Shown: positions 1 through 6,976, counted from the stretch's first letter. The stretch is 11,186 bases of DNA from Propionibacteriaceae bacterium UBA5174 (GCA_002413345.1 DHWU01000036.1:24822-36007), one strand, 5' to 3'. Numbers and translations are program-made. The notes: generated by a model not told the origin, from the letters alone.

Positions 1-298
1 CGTAGTCGTGGCTGTCGATCTTGGGGCGAAGCTTCATTTCTTTGATCACGGTGTTGGTCTGATTGCGCCGCGACTCGCGGGCCTTCTGAGCAGCTTCGTA
101 CTTGAACTTGCCGTAATCCATCAACTTGGCTACTGGCGGGCGAGCCATCGGTGCTACCTCGACTAGGTCAAGGTCAGACTCCCGGGCCAGACGCAGGGCG
201 TCGTCGATCCGCACGATGCCGACCTGCTCCCCGGCAGGCCCGACTAGTCGCACCTCGGAAACCTTGATGCGATCGTTGATCCGCGGTTCAGTGCTGAT
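1..298 (-). CDS. infC: Translation initiation factor IF-3, N-terminal part (cut by window edge)
   Basis: IF-3 binds the 30S subunit, prevents premature 50S joining and proofreads the initiator tRNA and start codon. The visible 99 residues cover the N-terminal domain and the linker. Family signatures are STEPRINDRIKVSEVRL at the start, EQVGIVRIDDALRLA, the PPVAKLMDYGKFKYE block (usually PPVCK; here Ala replaces Cys) and KEMKLRPKID near the edge. The start is placed on an ATC codon at 298-296. A GGAGG ribosome binding site (303-307) sits 4 bases before it, and homologues begin at this residue. An in-frame ATG at 337-335 would add 13 non-homologous residues and has no ribosome binding site. Rare AUU/AUC starts are a known trait of infC and allow IF-3 to repress its own translation. 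The gene has its own promoter and an attenuator-like leader. The C-terminal domain lies beyond position 1, as would the usual rpmI-rplT partners. Confidence 0.95.
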   Translation of the reverse strand, partial: MSTEPRINDRIKVSEVRLVGPAGEQVGIVRIDDALRLARESDLDLVEVAPMARPPVAKLMDYGKFKYEAAQKARESRRNQTNTVIKEMKLRPKIDSHDY

Positions 299-307
299 GT
301 GTCCTCC
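299..307 (-). promoter_or_regulatory. infC ribosome binding site deciding the ATC start
   Basis: Read on the minus strand, GGAGG (307-303) is followed by ACAC and then ATC. This is the only strong Shine-Dalgarno sequence near the IF-3 N-terminus. It supports the non-AUG start over the upstream in-frame ATG at 337-335. Confidence 0.75.
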
Positions 308-338
308 AATGACTCGTTGCCGATTGATTCTGAGCATC

Positions 339-368
339 AAAAAAGGGCCTCCGCGCACGCGAAGACCC
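339..368 (-). terminator. Intrinsic terminator in the infC leader (candidate attenuator)
   Basis: On the minus strand, the arms GGGTCTTCGCG (368-358) and CGCGGAGGCCC (355-345) pair over 11 positions, including two G-T wobbles. The innermost pair must open because only TG separates the arms. TTTTTT (344-339) follows directly. This is a canonical rho-independent terminator, but it lies about 40 bases before the infC start and downstream of the infC promoter. It therefore most likely regulates infC by premature termination. It could also stop transcripts reading through from hisG, which has no terminator of its own that I can see. Confidence 0.75.
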
Positions 369-494
369 TGAAGCTTCGGCGACGCTGACGCGCCGCTCCG
401 CTATACCGACCTGTCACCTTTGCGGCGATCAGGTGGGAGCTCAGGTCTCCACTTTCGCGGACTGCCACCTATTCGGTGCAGTCGATCACCGGTG
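369..494 (-). promoter_or_regulatory. Structured infC 5' leader
   Basis: This is the roughly 125-base leader between the infC promoter and the terminator hairpin. It can form several competing helices. AGGTGG (473-468) can pair with CCACCT (439-434). The inner GTGG (452-449) can instead pair with CCAC (438-435). AGGTGACAGG further down offers another partner for ACCT. Mutually exclusive pairings upstream of a terminator are what an attenuation leader would need. In Bacillus the infC operon is controlled by L20 binding its leader. Whether L20 or another ligand acts here is unknown. Confidence 0.45.
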
Positions 495-525
495 ATTCTA
501 GCCTTAAGCCCGCCTCAACAACCAA
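495..525 (-). promoter_or_regulatory. Candidate sigma70-type promoter of infC
   Basis: TAGAAT (500-495, minus strand) matches the actinobacterial -10 pattern TANNNT. Upstream is a TTGGTTGTTG stretch (525-516) that can supply -35 hexamers at 15 to 19 bases. It lies in the 30 bases after the hisG stop, so infC need not depend on the hisEG transcript. Confidence 0.5.
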
Positions 526-529
526 TCGG

Positions 530-1387
530 CTAGAGCCGGCAGGCGTGAATGCTGGTGACCAAGATGGCCTCGGCGCCCACTTCCCAAAGCTCGTCCATGA
601 TCTGCTGGGCCTGCTTTGCCGGGATCAACGCCCGAACAGCCACCCAACCAGCTTTGGCCAGCGGAGACACCGTGGGCGCATCAAGGCCTGGAGTGACCGC
701 AGTAGCAACGGCAAGCTTGTCGGTGGACACGTTGTAGTCAACCATCAGGTAATCGCGGGCGGTGAGCACACCATTGAGCCGGCGCACCAACAGTTCCAGG
801 CCCTCGGGCGCAGCCACTCCGCGACGCTGAATCAGCACAGCTTCCGACTCCATGATCGGCTCGCCAAACAGTTCCAAGCCAGCCTTCTTCAAGGTGCTGC
901 CAGTTTCAACGACGTCGGCAATCACATCAGCCACGCCGAGGCGCACCGAAGATTCCACCGCGCCATCAAGGTGGATCAATCGAGCGGTGATCCCGGATTT
1001 GGCCAGATAGGCCTCAACCAGACCGGAATAGGAGGTGGCGATCCGCTTTCCCTCCAGGTCGGCCACGCTCCAGGCCGAACCACTGGGAGCGGCGAACCTG
1101 AAGCGAGTACCACCGAAGCCCAAGGACTTCACCTCGTCGGCGTCAGCTCCCGAATCGAGCAGCATGTCGCGTCCAGTGATTCCGAGGTGGAGCGTGCCCT
1201 CCCCCACGTACACCGCAATATCGCGGGGGCGCAGGTAGTAGAACTCAACCCCATTGGTCTCATCGATCAGCACCAAATCTTTGCTGTCATGACGCTGCCG
1301 GTAGCCAGCCTCGCGCAGCATTTCGGCTGCACCTTCAGACAGCGAGCCCTTATTGGGCACTGCGATCTTCAATAGTTCTGCGGCCAT
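530..1387 (-). CDS. hisG: ATP phosphoribosyltransferase (long form)
   Basis: HisG catalyses the first step of histidine biosynthesis, joining ATP and PRPP to give phosphoribosyl-ATP, in the cytoplasm. The 285 residues match the long, self-regulated form. The catalytic domain begins LKIAVPNKGSLSEGAAEMLREAGY and contains RPRDIAVYVGEG and LGITGRDMLLDSGAD. The PRPP-binding segment is DVIADVVETGSTL (about residues 154-166). The last 75 or so residues (VDYNVSTDKL to SIHACRL) form the PII/ACT-like C-terminal domain that binds histidine in long-form enzymes, so hisZ is not needed. The start is taken as ATG at 1387: GAGGAA lies 8 bases upstream and homologues begin at the LKIAVPNKG segment. An upstream in-frame GTG at 1411 overlaps the hisE stop and would add 8 residues. 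It is the second gene of a hisE-hisG pair, 20 bases downstream of hisE. Confidence 0.96.
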   Translation of the reverse strand: MAAELLKIAVPNKGSLSEGAAEMLREAGYRQRHDSKDLVLIDETNGVEFYYLRPRDIAVYVGEGTLHLGITGRDMLLDSGADADEVKSLGFGGTRFRFAAPSGSAWSVADLEGKRIATSYSGLVEAYLAKSGITARLIHLDGAVESSVRLGVADVIADVVETGSTLKKAGLELFGEPIMESEAVLIQRRGVAAPEGLELLVRRLNGVLTARDYLMVDYNVSTDKLAVATAVTPGLDAPTVSPLAKAGWVAVRALIPAKQAQQIMDELWEVGAEAILVTSIHACRL

Positions 1388-1407
1388 TCCAGGTTCCTCT
1401 TTCCGGC

Positions 1408-1674
1408 TCACAGGTATTCGTAGACGTCTTCGAGTTCCAACCCGAGGGAAATCATCATCACCTGCAGGTGGTAGAGCAGTTGACTGATTTCCTCGGCGGC
1501 CTCGGCCTTCGACTCGTATTCGGCGGCCATCCAGACTTCAGCGGCCTCCTCCACGATCTTCTTGCCGATGGCGTGGACCCCGGCGTCCAGTTCGCGCACG
1601 GTGCCCGAACCTTCCGGACGGGTGACGGCGCGCACGCGCAACTCGGCGAAGAGGTCTTCAAAGGATTTGCTCAC
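1408..1674 (-). CDS. hisE: Phosphoribosyl-ATP pyrophosphatase
   Basis: HisE hydrolyses phosphoribosyl-ATP to phosphoribosyl-AMP and pyrophosphate, the second histidine step. The 88-residue product starts SKSFEDLFAELRVRA and has the all-alpha NTP pyrophosphohydrolase motifs: GKKIVEEAAEVWMAA (acidic residues E42, E43, E46) and EEISQLLYHLQVMM (E61, E62). Length and ending (LELEDVYEYL) match actinobacterial stand-alone HisE. The start is a GTG at 1674. The open frame continues upstream to 1830, but those 52 extra codons show no family similarity. There is no convincing Shine-Dalgarno sequence at the GTG. Instead TAGGCT lies 8 bases upstream, so the mRNA may be nearly leaderless. It is transcribed with hisG and diverges from uppP. 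Confidence 0.93.
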   Translation of the reverse strand: MSKSFEDLFAELRVRAVTRPEGSGTVRELDAGVHAIGKKIVEEAAEVWMAAEYESKAEAAEEISQLLYHLQVMMISLGLELEDVYEYL

Positions 1675-1682
1675 GTTCGCGC

Positions 1683-1688
1683 AGCCTA
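1683..1688 (-). promoter_or_regulatory. Candidate -10 hexamer of hisEG
   Basis: TAGGCT on the minus strand ends 8 bases before the hisE GTG, where transcription would start 1 to 3 bases before the codon. The best -35 at 17 bases is GTGCAG, a poor match. This rests mainly on the -10 and on the absence of a ribosome binding site. Confidence 0.35.
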
Positions 1689-1835
1689 CCGGCGATGACG
1701 TTGGCCTGCACCCCAAGTCGGGTTGTCCGAATTCTGAATCTAGATCGACCGGTTCGCCGATTAGAGGCGGGTGGCGAAGGTGTGGGGGCAGGGTTTCGGC
1801 CACGGGCGCGGCAAAAAGCTGGTTGCCCAAGCGCC

Positions 1836-1841
1836 TAGGCT
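1836..1841 (+). promoter_or_regulatory. Candidate -10 hexamer of uppP
   Basis: TAGGCT, the same hexamer as in front of hisE, lies 25 bases before the uppP start. It would give a short leader containing the AAAGGGG ribosome binding site. No good -35 is seen at 17 bases (AAAAAG). Confidence 0.35.
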
Positions 1842-1866
1842 GTCCGAGGACCGAAAGGGGTAGCCA

Positions 1867-2685
1867 ATGAGCTGGCTAGAAGCGATCGTGCTAGGCATCG
1901 TGCAGGGACTGACTGAATTCCTGCCGATTTCATCGAGTGCACATCAGTCGATCGTGGGCCAACTGTTCTTCAAGGGCCAGAATCCGGGGGCGGCGTTTAC
2001 CGCGGTCACTCAGCTGGGCACCGAGACCGCGGTCATCCTTTACTTCGCCAAAGACATCGGACGCATCATCTCCCGGTGGTTCTTGGCACTCTTCGGCAAG
2101 GTTCCCCGCAACGATCCGGACGCCCGGATGGGCTGGCTAGTGATCCTCGGTTCGCTGCCGATCGGGCTGCTGGGCCTGTTATTCAAGAGCGCTATCGAGG
2201 GCCCACTGCGCAATCTGTGGATCACTGTGGCCATGCTGGCTGGCTTCGCCGTTGTGTTGTGGATCGCCGACCATGTGGCCAAGCACACCTATGAGCTCAA
2301 GGAGCTGACCTGGATCGACGGCATCGCTTTGGGTTTCGCCCAGGCACTGGCGCTGATTCCGGGAGTTTCCCGCTCCGGCGCCACCATCGCAGGTGGTTTG
2401 TTCCTGGGTTACAAGCGTGAGGCTTCAGCTCGTTATGCCTTCTTGCTGGCGATTCCGGCCGTGTTCATCTCCGGACTGTTCGAGTTGAAGGACATTCCCG
2501 GATCACCGGCGGACTGGCCCCAGATCATCGTGGCCACTCTGCTCGCCTTCGGAATCGGCCTGGCCGTGATCCACTGGCTGCTGAAGTACGTCAGCAAGCA
2601 CAACTTCTCAATCTTCGTCTGGTATCGCCTCGCTCTGGCTGCCGTAGTGGCCGGGTTACTGCTCACTGGCTACTTGCAGCCCTAA
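1867..2685 (+). CDS. uppP: Undecaprenyl-diphosphatase (UppP/BacA)
   Basis: This integral membrane phosphatase converts undecaprenyl diphosphate to the monophosphate, recycling the lipid carrier for peptidoglycan and other envelope polymers. The enzyme is linked to bacitracin tolerance. At 272 residues it has the usual family length and alternates hydrophobic helices through most of its length. Motif 1 is QGLTEFLPISSSAH (residues 13-26), with catalytic E17 and H26. The first Glu of the E. coli motif is Gln13 here, as is common in this phylum. Motif 2 is PGVSRSGATIAGG (about 165-177), with the essential Arg169. The start ATG has AAAGGGG 6 bases upstream. It diverges from hisE and is followed after 9 bases by an aldo/keto reductase, with which it may be co-transcribed. 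Confidence 0.96.
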   Translation: MSWLEAIVLGIVQGLTEFLPISSSAHQSIVGQLFFKGQNPGAAFTAVTQLGTETAVILYFAKDIGRIISRWFLALFGKVPRNDPDARMGWLVILGSLPIGLLGLLFKSAIEGPLRNLWITVAMLAGFAVVLWIADHVAKHTYELKELTWIDGIALGFAQALALIPGVSRSGATIAGGLFLGYKREASARYAFLLAIPAVFISGLFELKDIPGSPADWPQIIVATLLAFGIGLAVIHWLLKYVSKHNFSIFVWYRLALAAVVAGLLLTGYLQP

Positions 2686-2694
2686 GGTTGGGCC

Positions 2695-3687
2695 ATGCAG
2701 CTCAGGGCAGTCGGTCGCAGCGGCCTTCAAGTTTCGCGGCTCGGCCTGGGCACCCTCACCTGGGGTCGAGAGACCAAGTTGGAGGACGCTCGCACGGTAT
2801 TGCGCAAGTTCGTGGCCGCTGGCGGAAACCTGGTTGATACCGCCGCGGCCTATGCCGCCGGCGATGCTGAACGGATCATTGGACGCCTGATTCGCGCTGG
2901 CGATGTGGTCCGCGATGACTTGGTGATCGCCACCAAAGCTGGTTTCGGAATCCGTAATGGCCACCGAGTGGTCGATACCTCCAGGGCTTCACTGCTGGGC
3001 GACCTGCAGGAATCGCTGCGCCGACTGGGCACTGACCACATCGACTTGTGGCAGTTGCATGCCTGGGGTTCGGCGCCGCTGGAAGAATCCCTGGCGGCCA
3101 TCGATACGGCCACGGCCTCCGGTTACATTCGCTACGCCGGGCTGAGCAATTTTGTGGGCTGGCAGACCGCCCAAGCCGCCACCTGGCAAGGCGCCTTTCC
3201 CGGACGCACCCCGATCACCAGCGCCCAGGTGGAGTATTCCCTGCTGACTCGCCGGGCCGAGGTCGAAGTCATTCCGGCTGTTCAGGCTTTCGGCATGGGG
3301 TTCTTCCCTTGGTCACCGATCGGTCGCGGCGTGCTAACCGGCAAATATCGCGCTGGCCTGCCACGAGGATCTCGCGGTGCGAGCGAACACTTCGCCTGGT
3401 TTGTCGAGCCCTATCTGGAGCAGCGGTCACGTTCGGTGGTCGAAGCGGTGTGCCTTGCTGCCGACGGGCTGGAAATGACCCCAGCCCAGGTGGCCTTGCT
3501 GTGGGTGCGTGACGCTCCCGGGGTCACCGCTCCCCTAGTCGGCGCCCGGACTGTCGCTCAGTTGGACACCTACCTGGCTGCCGAGGAACTGGAACTGCCC
3601 GCAGAGATTGTCTCTGCCTTGGACGACGTCTCCGGCGGACCAAATCAGTTGCGCAGCGCTGAAGAGCCCACCGTCGAGATCGGCTAG
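2695..3687 (+). CDS. Aldo/keto reductase family oxidoreductase
   Basis: This is an NADPH-dependent (beta/alpha)8-barrel reductase of 330 residues. The catalytic tetrad is visible: D48 (NLVDTAAAY), Y53, K81 (VIATKAGF) and H122 (LWQLHAWG). The N-terminus MQLRAVGRSGLQVSRLGLGT and the SGYIRYAGLSNF segment are typical of the family. FFPWSPIGRGVLTGKYR resembles the C-terminal region that contacts the cofactor, and the product ends in the usual substrate-loop region. The substrate cannot be read from sequence. It follows uppP by 9 bases. The ATG has only AAGG as a weak ribosome binding site, and TAAGGT lies 6 bases upstream. So it is either translated from the uppP mRNA or has its own leaderless transcript. 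Similar uppP-reductase neighbourhoods occur in other actinobacteria (from memory). Confidence 0.92.
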   Translation: MQLRAVGRSGLQVSRLGLGTLTWGRETKLEDARTVLRKFVAAGGNLVDTAAAYAAGDAERIIGRLIRAGDVVRDDLVIATKAGFGIRNGHRVVDTSRASLLGDLQESLRRLGTDHIDLWQLHAWGSAPLEESLAAIDTATASGYIRYAGLSNFVGWQTAQAATWQGAFPGRTPITSAQVEYSLLTRRAEVEVIPAVQAFGMGFFPWSPIGRGVLTGKYRAGLPRGSRGASEHFAWFVEPYLEQRSRSVVEAVCLAADGLEMTPAQVALLWVRDAPGVTAPLVGARTVAQLDTYLAAEELELPAEIVSALDDVSGGPNQLRSAEEPTVEIG

Positions 3688-3738
3688 ATCGGCCAAATTT
3701 GCCTGTGGATTACTAGATTTTCGCGAACCGAATTCACC

Positions 3739-3744
3739 TAGCCT
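3739..3744 (+). promoter_or_regulatory. Candidate -10 hexamer of the 541-residue membrane protein gene
   Basis: TAGCCT lies 31 bases before the ATG at 3776, with a strong ribosome binding site (TAGGAG, 5-base spacing) in between. No clear -35 is present. The 88-base gap after the reductase is otherwise featureless. Confidence 0.3.
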
Positions 3745-3775
3745 GGCCAGAGTTGCCGTTCAGCTAGGAGCAATA

Positions 3776-5401
3776 ATGAGGCGATTCGGATGGTTTTCGA
3801 TAATCGGTGCCGTTCTCTTCGTAGCTGGATTAGTCCTGGCCCTGTGTGCCGGTCCAGACGATTGCTTCGATAGCCCCGCGCAATCAATCGACTTTGGCGA
3901 ACAAGTCGCAGCCGTCACCAATTACGGCGTAATTTCGTCCACCCTGCCAGTGCGGATCACCGCCACCAGCGACACCGGTGAAACCTTCATCGGGATCGGC
4001 CACGCCATCGACGTAGACGATTACCTCAGCGGCCTCAGCGTGACCCGAATCGACGGGTTTTCTGCTCTCGGACTCACCAAGGAGACCGTCAAACAGGGGA
4101 CTCTTGACCTGCCTGCGGCTCCAACCGGGCTGGACTTCTGGCAATCCAAAGCGGTCGGCGCTGGCACCCAGCAGGTGAGCGGACAGTTCACCAACCAGCC
4201 GGTCCAAGCGGTGATCACCACCGTGGGCAGCTATCCGACCACGGTGGTGATCTCTATCGGGGCATATCTGCCTGGCAGCTTCGCGGCTTCAGTGGCCCTA
4301 GCAGCGCTCGGAGCGGCTTTGATCGGCTTCGACTGGTGGCGACGCGGGCGCCGAATTGCCGCTGCTGACCAGCCCGCAGATCAACCACCGCCAGACAATG
4401 CGGAAACGACCCAGACCACCACTACTGCACCAAGACATGCCTTGCGAACCGGGTTCATTTCTGTTTGCACCTTGTCGCTGCTGAGTACTTCAGGTTGCTC
4501 GGCGCCAATCTCAACGCCCACCCTCTGGGGGTCGCCACCCCCGCGCGAGCAACTGACTCGCAACCCAGGAGCCGGACTGGATCTGGTGGCCTTCGCTGCC
4601 GATTACGACCGACGCAACAACGCCGCAATCAAAGCCTCTGCTGGTCCGACCTATTCGGCCGCTGAGTGGGCATCGGCCGATGGCGAACCAGTTCTAGGCA
4701 TTGACCGATTCAGCACTGCCTGGTCACGAGAAACCAAGGCCGGACCTTCCTCATCGACGTGCCAAACCACCATCAAGGACGTCTATTCAACGCAGACAAG
4801 ACAGTATCCATTGAGTCTGGTCACCACCCGCACCTTTGTCTGCGATGCAACAGAAGGGGAGCCCTATTTGAGCTATGCAACCTTCGTTCGCGATCACAGC
4901 TACTCGCCCTGGAAGCTTGCTGCCGATACCTGGCTTGACCGGGACGCCAGCGTCCCGAAATCCCACGCTGAACCTGCTGGAGAATCCCAACAGCAGGCCG
5001 CAATGAGGTTCGCCGAGGCCTTCGCAGACAATCTCACCACTGGCGGCGCGGCTGAACCCAAACTGCCAGCGAACGTACAGAAAGCGCGGAACTTCGAACT
5101 GGCCAAGACGAGCTGGTCCACGTCAACCTGGTCGGCCTCAGTGATCAAGGATCAGGTGTGCACCGTGCGTACCGAACGTGGCACCCTGGCGGTGGTGCCA
5201 ATTCTGATTCGGCAACTCGACGTGGCCACCAAAGGCGGAATGTATTGGGAACACCCGTGGGATCGAATACGTCAACAGACCGGCACCCGAACTGAACTCA
5301 TCAGTTGGCTCGGCCTGGTTGCAGTGATCGAGTTCGGGGATACCCCCAACGCCGTGCCCACGATCCCCACTTGGAACTACTACGACTACCTTCCGGCTTA
5401 G
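3776..5401 (+). CDS. Unknown membrane protein, two envelope domains joined (541 aa)
   Basis: I do not recognise a defined function. The start is ATG at 3776 with TAGGAG 5 bases upstream; the frame is open further upstream but overlaps the reductase. Residues 7-25 form a transmembrane helix. A roughly 130-residue outside domain follows, with GETFIGIGHAIDVDDYLSGL and DFWQSKAVGAGTQQVSG, then a second helix at about 155-186 ending in the positive stretch WWRRGRR. This half resembles a widespread actinobacterial two-helix envelope protein whose members carry FVGIGP..DVDAYLAGV and FWVASASGPGTQT (from memory; no function known). A Pro/Thr-rich linker (197-219) leads to RTGFISVCTLSLLSTSGC (224-241), which looks like a lipoprotein signal peptide with a lipobox at C241. 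About 300 soluble residues with paired cysteines follow and end at WNYYDYLPA. It may be a three-helix protein or a fused lipoprotein. It is convergent with the M20 peptidase gene, 19 bases apart. Confidence 0.8.
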   Translation: MRRFGWFSIIGAVLFVAGLVLALCAGPDDCFDSPAQSIDFGEQVAAVTNYGVISSTLPVRITATSDTGETFIGIGHAIDVDDYLSGLSVTRIDGFSALGLTKETVKQGTLDLPAAPTGLDFWQSKAVGAGTQQVSGQFTNQPVQAVITTVGSYPTTVVISIGAYLPGSFAASVALAALGAALIGFDWWRRGRRIAAADQPADQPPPDNAETTQTTTTAPRHALRTGFISVCTLSLLSTSGCSAPISTPTLWGSPPPREQLTRNPGAGLDLVAFAADYDRRNNAAIKASAGPTYSAAEWASADGEPVLGIDRFSTAWSRETKAGPSSSTCQTTIKDVYSTQTRQYPLSLVTTRTFVCDATEGEPYLSYATFVRDHSYSPWKLAADTWLDRDASVPKSHAEPAGESQQQAAMRFAEAFADNLTTGGAAEPKLPANVQKARNFELAKTSWSTSTWSASVIKDQVCTVRTERGTLAVVPILIRQLDVATKGGMYWEHPWDRIRQQTGTRTELISWLGLVAVIEFGDTPNAVPTIPTWNYYDYLPA

Positions 5402-5420
5402 GCAGGCACTCTTGCCAGAG

Positions 5421-6734
5421 TTAGGCCCGATCTAGGAAGTCGTCAATCACCTGGCAGCCGAACTTCAACGAATCGATCGGCACGCGTTCATCGACACCAT
5501 GGAACAGTGCCGCGAAATCCAGCTCGGGGGGCAGCTTGAGTGGCGCAAAGCCGAAACAGCGCACACCCAGCGGCGCCCATGATTTGGCATCGGTGCCAGC
5601 ACTCATCATGAACGGGACCGCCACCGATCCCGGATCAGCGGCCTGCAAAGAATCGGTCATCGCTTGCACCAGGTCACCACTGAAACCAGTTTCTACCGCG
5701 ATGTCGCTGGTCACCACCTCGTAGCGCACCTGGTCACCAATCAACTTGGCAATGGTGTCGTAGAACTCTTGTTCACCGCCGGGCAGGAAACGTCCGTCGA
5801 TACCGGCAATCGCATCGCCGGGAATCACATTGTGTTTGTAGCCAGCTTTCAACATCGTTGGGTTGGCCGTGTTGGTCAGCGTGGCCCCCACCAGTCGCGA
5901 TACTGACCCCAGCCGGGCCAAGGTCTGCTCCACGTCATCGGTACCGATCTGAATGCCAAGCGCGTCTTCAATCGCGGCCAAGAATGCCTGCACTGAAGGC
6001 CGAATCCGGGTCGGCCAAGAGTGCGCTCCGATCCGAGTCACCGCGACGGCCAACTCGGTGATGGCATTGTCATCGTTGCGCATCGAACCGTGACCGGCCG
6101 TGCCGGAGGCGATCAGATTCAGCCAGGCCAGGCCTTTTTCGGCGGTCTGAATCAAATAGAGCCGCTGGTCATTGACTGTGAGCGAAAAGCCGCCAACCTC
6201 GCCGATCGCCTCGGTGCAATCAGCGATCAGCTCTGGGTGCTGGTGAGCTAACCAGCCAGCCCCTTTGCTGCCGCCAGCCTCCTCGTCGGCAGTAAACACC
6301 AACCTGACCGGACGCCGAGTAGGGCGTCCTTCTCGTTGACGCTGGCGCACCACCGATAACACGATGGCGTCGAAATCCTTCATATCTACCGCGCCACGGC
6401 CCCACAGATAACCGTCGATCACTTCGCCAGCGAATGGGTCGACCTGCCAGTCTTCAGCAATAGCTGGCACCACATCGGTGTGCCCATGAATCAACAGCGG
6501 TGGCAGGCTGGCGTCGCAGCCGTCCGGTTCCCAATTGGCCACCACAGAGGTGCGCCGATGTTCAGATTCGAACAGTTCACTCGCGATCCCGACCTCGTCG
6601 AGCTTGGTCGCCAGATACTCGGCGGCTTCCCGCTCACCCTTCGAACCTGCCGGCCCAAAGTTTGAGGTGTCGAAGCGAATCAGGTCACGGCACAGCCCAA
6701 TAACTTCATCAGCTGCGCGCACCGAGGCTGTCAT
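5421..6734 (-). CDS. M20-family metallopeptidase / ArgE-DapE-type hydrolase
   Basis: This is a dizinc hydrolase that removes an acyl or amino-acid group from small amides (deacylase, desuccinylase or carboxypeptidase type). The 437 residues have a full M20 layout. Visible residues are HGHTDVVP with metal ligand H85 and D87, DMKD with bridging D117, the general base pair E151-E152 in FTADEEAGG, ligand E179 in AIGEVGG, and ligand H412 in LFHGVDERVP. GHGS (214-217) lies in the dimerisation domain inserted between the catalytic halves. None of the key residues is missing, so the enzyme should be active. The exact substrate is not predictable. The ATG is preceded by GGATGGGG. The gene diverges from tRNA-Leu and converges on the membrane protein gene. 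Confidence 0.93.
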   Translation of the reverse strand: MTASVRAADEVIGLCRDLIRFDTSNFGPAGSKGEREAAEYLATKLDEVGIASELFESEHRRTSVVANWEPDGCDASLPPLLIHGHTDVVPAIAEDWQVDPFAGEVIDGYLWGRGAVDMKDFDAIVLSVVRQRQREGRPTRRPVRLVFTADEEAGGSKGAGWLAHQHPELIADCTEAIGEVGGFSLTVNDQRLYLIQTAEKGLAWLNLIASGTAGHGSMRNDDNAITELAVAVTRIGAHSWPTRIRPSVQAFLAAIEDALGIQIGTDDVEQTLARLGSVSRLVGATLTNTANPTMLKAGYKHNVIPGDAIAGIDGRFLPGGEQEFYDTIAKLIGDQVRYEVVTSDIAVETGFSGDLVQAMTDSLQAADPGSVAVPFMMSAGTDAKSWAPLGVRCFGFAPLKLPPELDFAALFHGVDERVPIDSLKFGCQVIDDFLDRA

Positions 6735-6762
6735 GTCCCCATCCTGCCACCGCTGCCAGGTC

Positions 6763-6796
6763 GGCTCGCCGGTAGGCGAAATCGCAAAGGCGAGCC
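6763..6796. repeat. 8-bp inverted repeat between M20 gene and tRNA-Leu
   Basis: GGCTCGCC (6763-6770) and GGCGAGCC (6789-6796) are perfect reverse complements 18 bases apart. They lie in the divergent intergenic region and overlap the likely -35/spacer of the tRNA promoter. This could be a protein-binding site or chance in GC-rich DNA. Confidence 0.4.
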
Positions 6797-6810
6797 TGCG
6801 TTGCTATAGT
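6782..6810 (+). promoter_or_regulatory. Candidate tRNA-Leu promoter
   Basis: TATAGT (6805-6810) is a good -10, with TCGCAA 17 bases upstream as a weak -35. The predicted start is about 30 bases before the mature tRNA. The short leader contains a near-perfect hairpin, CTGTGTGGGC (6818-6827) with GCCCAGACAG (6830-6839), one mismatch. Confidence 0.5.
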
Positions 6811-6846
6811 TCTCAGGCTGTGTGGGCTTGCCCAGACAGACCACCT

Positions 6847-6932
6847 GTCCGGGTGGCGGAATAGGTAGACGCGCTAGCTTGAGGTGCTAGTGCCCTTTAT
6901 CGGGCGTGGAGGTTCAAGTCCTCTCTCGGACA
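6847..6932 (+). tRNA. tRNA-Leu (anticodon GAG)
   Basis: This is an 86-base class II tRNA. The acceptor stem GTCCGGG pairs with CTCGGAC (6925-6931; one G-T pair). The D arm holds GGCGGAATAGGTAGAC. The anticodon arm GCTAG-CTTGAGGTG-CTAG carries GAG and reads CUC/CUU. The long variable arm GTGCCCTTTATCGGGC is typical of tRNA-Leu. The T arm is GGAGG-TTCAAGT-CCTCT. A73 is the discriminator, and CCA is not encoded. A 14-bp hairpin follows 10 bases downstream. The 3' end of tRNA genes is a common integration site, and foreign-looking genes lie directly downstream. Confidence 0.97.
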
Positions 6933-6941
6933 CAACGAAGA

Positions 6942-6976
6942 AGTGGCTCTGACTAGGGTAAGTAGTCAGAGCCACT
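6942..6976 (+). terminator. Long perfect hairpin after tRNA-Leu
   Basis: AGTGGCTCTGACTA (6942-6955) and TAGTCAGAGCCACT (6963-6976) pair perfectly around a 7-base loop. Outside it, AACGA (6934-6938) can further pair with TCGTT (6978-6982). It most likely ends or processes the tRNA transcript, but no T-run follows, so it is not a textbook intrinsic terminator. Its CTGACTAGGG loop-side sequence recurs in the hairpin at 8204-8227. Confidence 0.65.

Noticed and set aside
476..1375. 299-residue open frame on the plus strand opposite hisG
   Set aside because: It is a long antisense shadow of a well-supported hisG. The translation lacks recognisable domains and has the skewed composition of GC-rich antisense frames.
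1753..1778. TTCGCC/GGCGAA inverted repeat in the hisE-uppP intergenic region
   Set aside because: Six base pairs with a 14-base gap are expected by chance in GC-rich DNA.
1675..1830. 52-codon N-terminal extension of hisE
   Set aside because: The frame is open to an ATG at 1830, but the extra residues show no HisE similarity. Homologues start at the SKSFEDLFAEL segment.
5402..5420. Possible bidirectional terminator between the convergent membrane protein and M20 genes
   Set aside because: Only 4-bp alternatives such as GGCA/TGCC or CTCT/AGAG are available and there is no T-run, so it is too weak to call.
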